Under the pieces are notes generated by a model. The model saw nothing but the letters and a program-made list of their open reading frames with translations, was not told the DNA's origin and searched no databases. The position numbers and the translations under genes are program-made. Below, in pieces: positions 15,846-16,956 of a DNA stretch of 16,956 nt; the first letter of the stretch is position 1, and each line of letters opens with the position of its first letter. This stretch comes from Anaerolineae bacterium (lineage in GTDB: Bacteria > Chloroflexota > Anaerolineae > B4-G1), in contig JAUWNP010000091.1 of assembly GCA_030612585.1 (NCBI GenBank), positions 1 to 16,956 on the forward strand. Reading direction: 5' to 3'.

Positions 15846-16817
15846 CTACTCCAGTTTCGCCAGTTCCGCCTGCAACTGTGCCTGGGCGAGCGGAATGTAG
15901 CCCGTCTCCTCCACGAAAGCCTGCCCATCGGCCAGCACCCATTGGAGAAAGGCCGACGTCAATCCGCCCGGTGGGCCCTGGGTGACCAGGTTGAGGGCCC
16001 GGGCCGGTGGAGAGGGATACCGGTCGTCGGCGATGGCCGCTGTCAGGTCGGAGCGGATGGCATAAAAGTTCTCATAGGCATCCACCTGGTCGTTCTCGTT
16101 GAGGTCTATGGGGATGATCTGCAATCCGGCCACCGGCCGGCCGGTGTCGGCGTCGTAGGCAAAGTTCAGGTTGTTGTAGCCGATCCCCAGTGGGTCCTGG
16201 GAAACCGCCTCGGCCAGCCCAGGGTCGCCGTAGACTGCCACGCCCAGCAAGTCCTCTTGCGCGTAGTTGCCCAGGTAGGCAGCCCAGGTCGCGGCTGCGC
16301 CACACGCGTCCGAGCGGGTATAGACGTGGATTTTGTCGTTCGCCGCCGGGTCGCCGATGGCTTCGCCCCAGGTCGTAATCTGACCCATCCAGATGGCCTC
16401 GAAGGTGGCCCGGGCCATACCCTGGGCCTGAAGCCGGGCCAGATAGGGGTTGTTGGCATTCACGGTCGGTACGACGGCGTCCTTGGTCACTGCTACCCAG
16501 AAGGCGCCCTGCTCTATCTCCGCCGGGTAGATGTCGCGGGAGACCATGCCGATGTCCGCCGCGCCCGCCAGGGCATCGGCCATGCCCTTGCCGGCGCCGC
16601 CGGCCGAGATATCAAACTGGACGTGGGGGTGCAGGGCGTGGAACTCCTCGCCCCAGCGCACCATCATCGGGTAGAGGGCCCAGGCGCCTGAGACGGTGAG
16701 CGTGCCGCTCAGTTCGCCCTCGGCTGGCTGCCCGGCCGTCTGGCCACATCCACCGAGGAGCAGGCCGAGCAAGACTGCCACGACGATAGACTTGAGACGC
16801 TTTTGGTTTTGTTGCAT
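15846..16817 (-). CDS. pstS: Phosphate ABC transporter substrate-binding lipoprotein
   Basis: Periplasm-side (or membrane-anchored) phosphate-binding protein of the Pst importer; 323 residues. The N-terminus is a lipoprotein signal: KRLKSIVVAVLLGLLLGGC with Cys24 as lipid site. The PBP fold (PF12849-like) shows GTLTVSGAWALYPMMVRW, FDISAGGAGKGMADALAGAADIGMVSRD and a second loop YTRSDACGAAATWAAYLG. The last replaces the RSDGSGT loop of classical PstS and marks a divergent subtype. Residues 238-249 (DLNENDQVDAYE) resemble a calcium-binding EF-hand loop. ATG 16817 has no strong ribosome-binding site. It is first in the pstSCAB order; only 139 bp of upstream sequence are in the window. Confidence 0.93.
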   Translation of the reverse strand: MQQNQKRLKSIVVAVLLGLLLGGCGQTAGQPAEGELSGTLTVSGAWALYPMMVRWGEEFHALHPHVQFDISAGGAGKGMADALAGAADIGMVSRDIYPAEIEQGAFWVAVTKDAVVPTVNANNPYLARLQAQGMARATFEAIWMGQITTWGEAIGDPAANDKIHVYTRSDACGAAATWAAYLGNYAQEDLLGVAVYGDPGLAEAVSQDPLGIGYNNLNFAYDADTGRPVAGLQIIPIDLNENDQVDAYENFYAIRSDLTAAIADDRYPSPPARALNLVTQGPPGGLTSAFLQWVLADGQAFVEETGYIPLAQAQLQAELAKLE

Positions 16818-16956
16818 GACTCTACTGAAAAAAGGTCACTCGCCACCAGTTGGTGGGGAAAACCAGGCCAAAAAGCACCGTTTTTGATGATGCCGTCCCT
16901 AAATTTGGCCGTTTTCAGGGCAAAAGTGGGGCGCTGTCCCTATTGAGTCCTCCGAT
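16818..16956 (-). promoter_or_regulatory. pstS upstream region with a 14-bp inverted repeat
   Basis: CCACCA (16843-16848) and TGGTGG (16851-16856) form a perfect inverted repeat 26 bases upstream of the pstS ATG, a position suited to an operator or 5'-UTR hairpin. No convincing -35/-10 pair and no Escherichia-type Pho box was recognised. The window ends at 16956. Confidence 0.35.

Noticed and set aside
15845..15928. Longer pstC start overlapping pstS
   Set aside because: The extra residues are an arginine- and tryptophan-rich antiphase reading of the pstS end; GTG 15844 gives a normal PstC N-terminus right after the pstS stop.
15558..16691. 377-codon plus-strand frame opposite pstS and the start of pstC
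   Set aside because: Antisense shadow spanning two well-supported genes; no motif or start signal.

Overview
The window carries fifteen intact or near-intact protein-coding genes, all on the minus strand. I found no rRNA, tRNA, CRISPR array or insertion sequence. GC is high, GTG starts are common, and short dispersed palindromic or clustered repeats occur both between and inside genes. Together with the gene content this suggests a Chloroflexota bacterium (Anaerolineae-like), perhaps a metagenome contig. That placement is inferred from remembered repeat styles and protein flavour, not from a phylogenetic marker.

In transcription order from high to low coordinates, block A is a phosphate-uptake and stress cluster. 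It comprises pstS (16817-15846), pstC, pstA and pstB, a single-domain chromate-transporter-family protein, a two-domain universal stress protein (USP), a Na+/phosphate-cotransporter-like membrane protein and a second two-domain USP. The pst genes and the next two are spaced by 0 to about 40 bp and look like one operon. The Na/Pi gene has its own plausible promoter. No phoU and no PhoR/PhoB pair is visible.

Block B (9513-8128) is one gene encoding an alpha/beta hydrolase joined to a C-terminal cyclic-nucleotide-binding domain.

Block C is a central-carbon operon: yvcK (gluconeogenesis/morphogenesis factor, with an almost consensus sigma-70 promoter and a probably near-leaderless start), gap, pgk, tpiA, a membrane HExxH metallopeptidase-like protein, and a GH31 alpha-glycosidase whose 5' end appears frameshifted. 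YvcK sits where some Firmicutes carry the regulator CggR, so sensing of carbon state may be coupled to lower glycolysis.

Repeats are the most distinctive feature. There is a 76-bp-period tandem pair downstream of GH31; a 35-bp palindrome inserted in frame in GH31; a 66-bp repeat-derived insert in frame in yvcK, related to a repeat at the pstA/pstB junction that supplies the pstB ribosome-binding site; two related long GAGTA/TACTC hairpins at the tpiA/M50 and gap/pgk junctions; and a 33-bp palindrome that contains the stop codon of one USP gene. The most notable functional ideas are the oxyanion-transporter/USP cluster, the hydrolase-CNB fusion and the yvcK-gap-pgk-tpiA arrangement.
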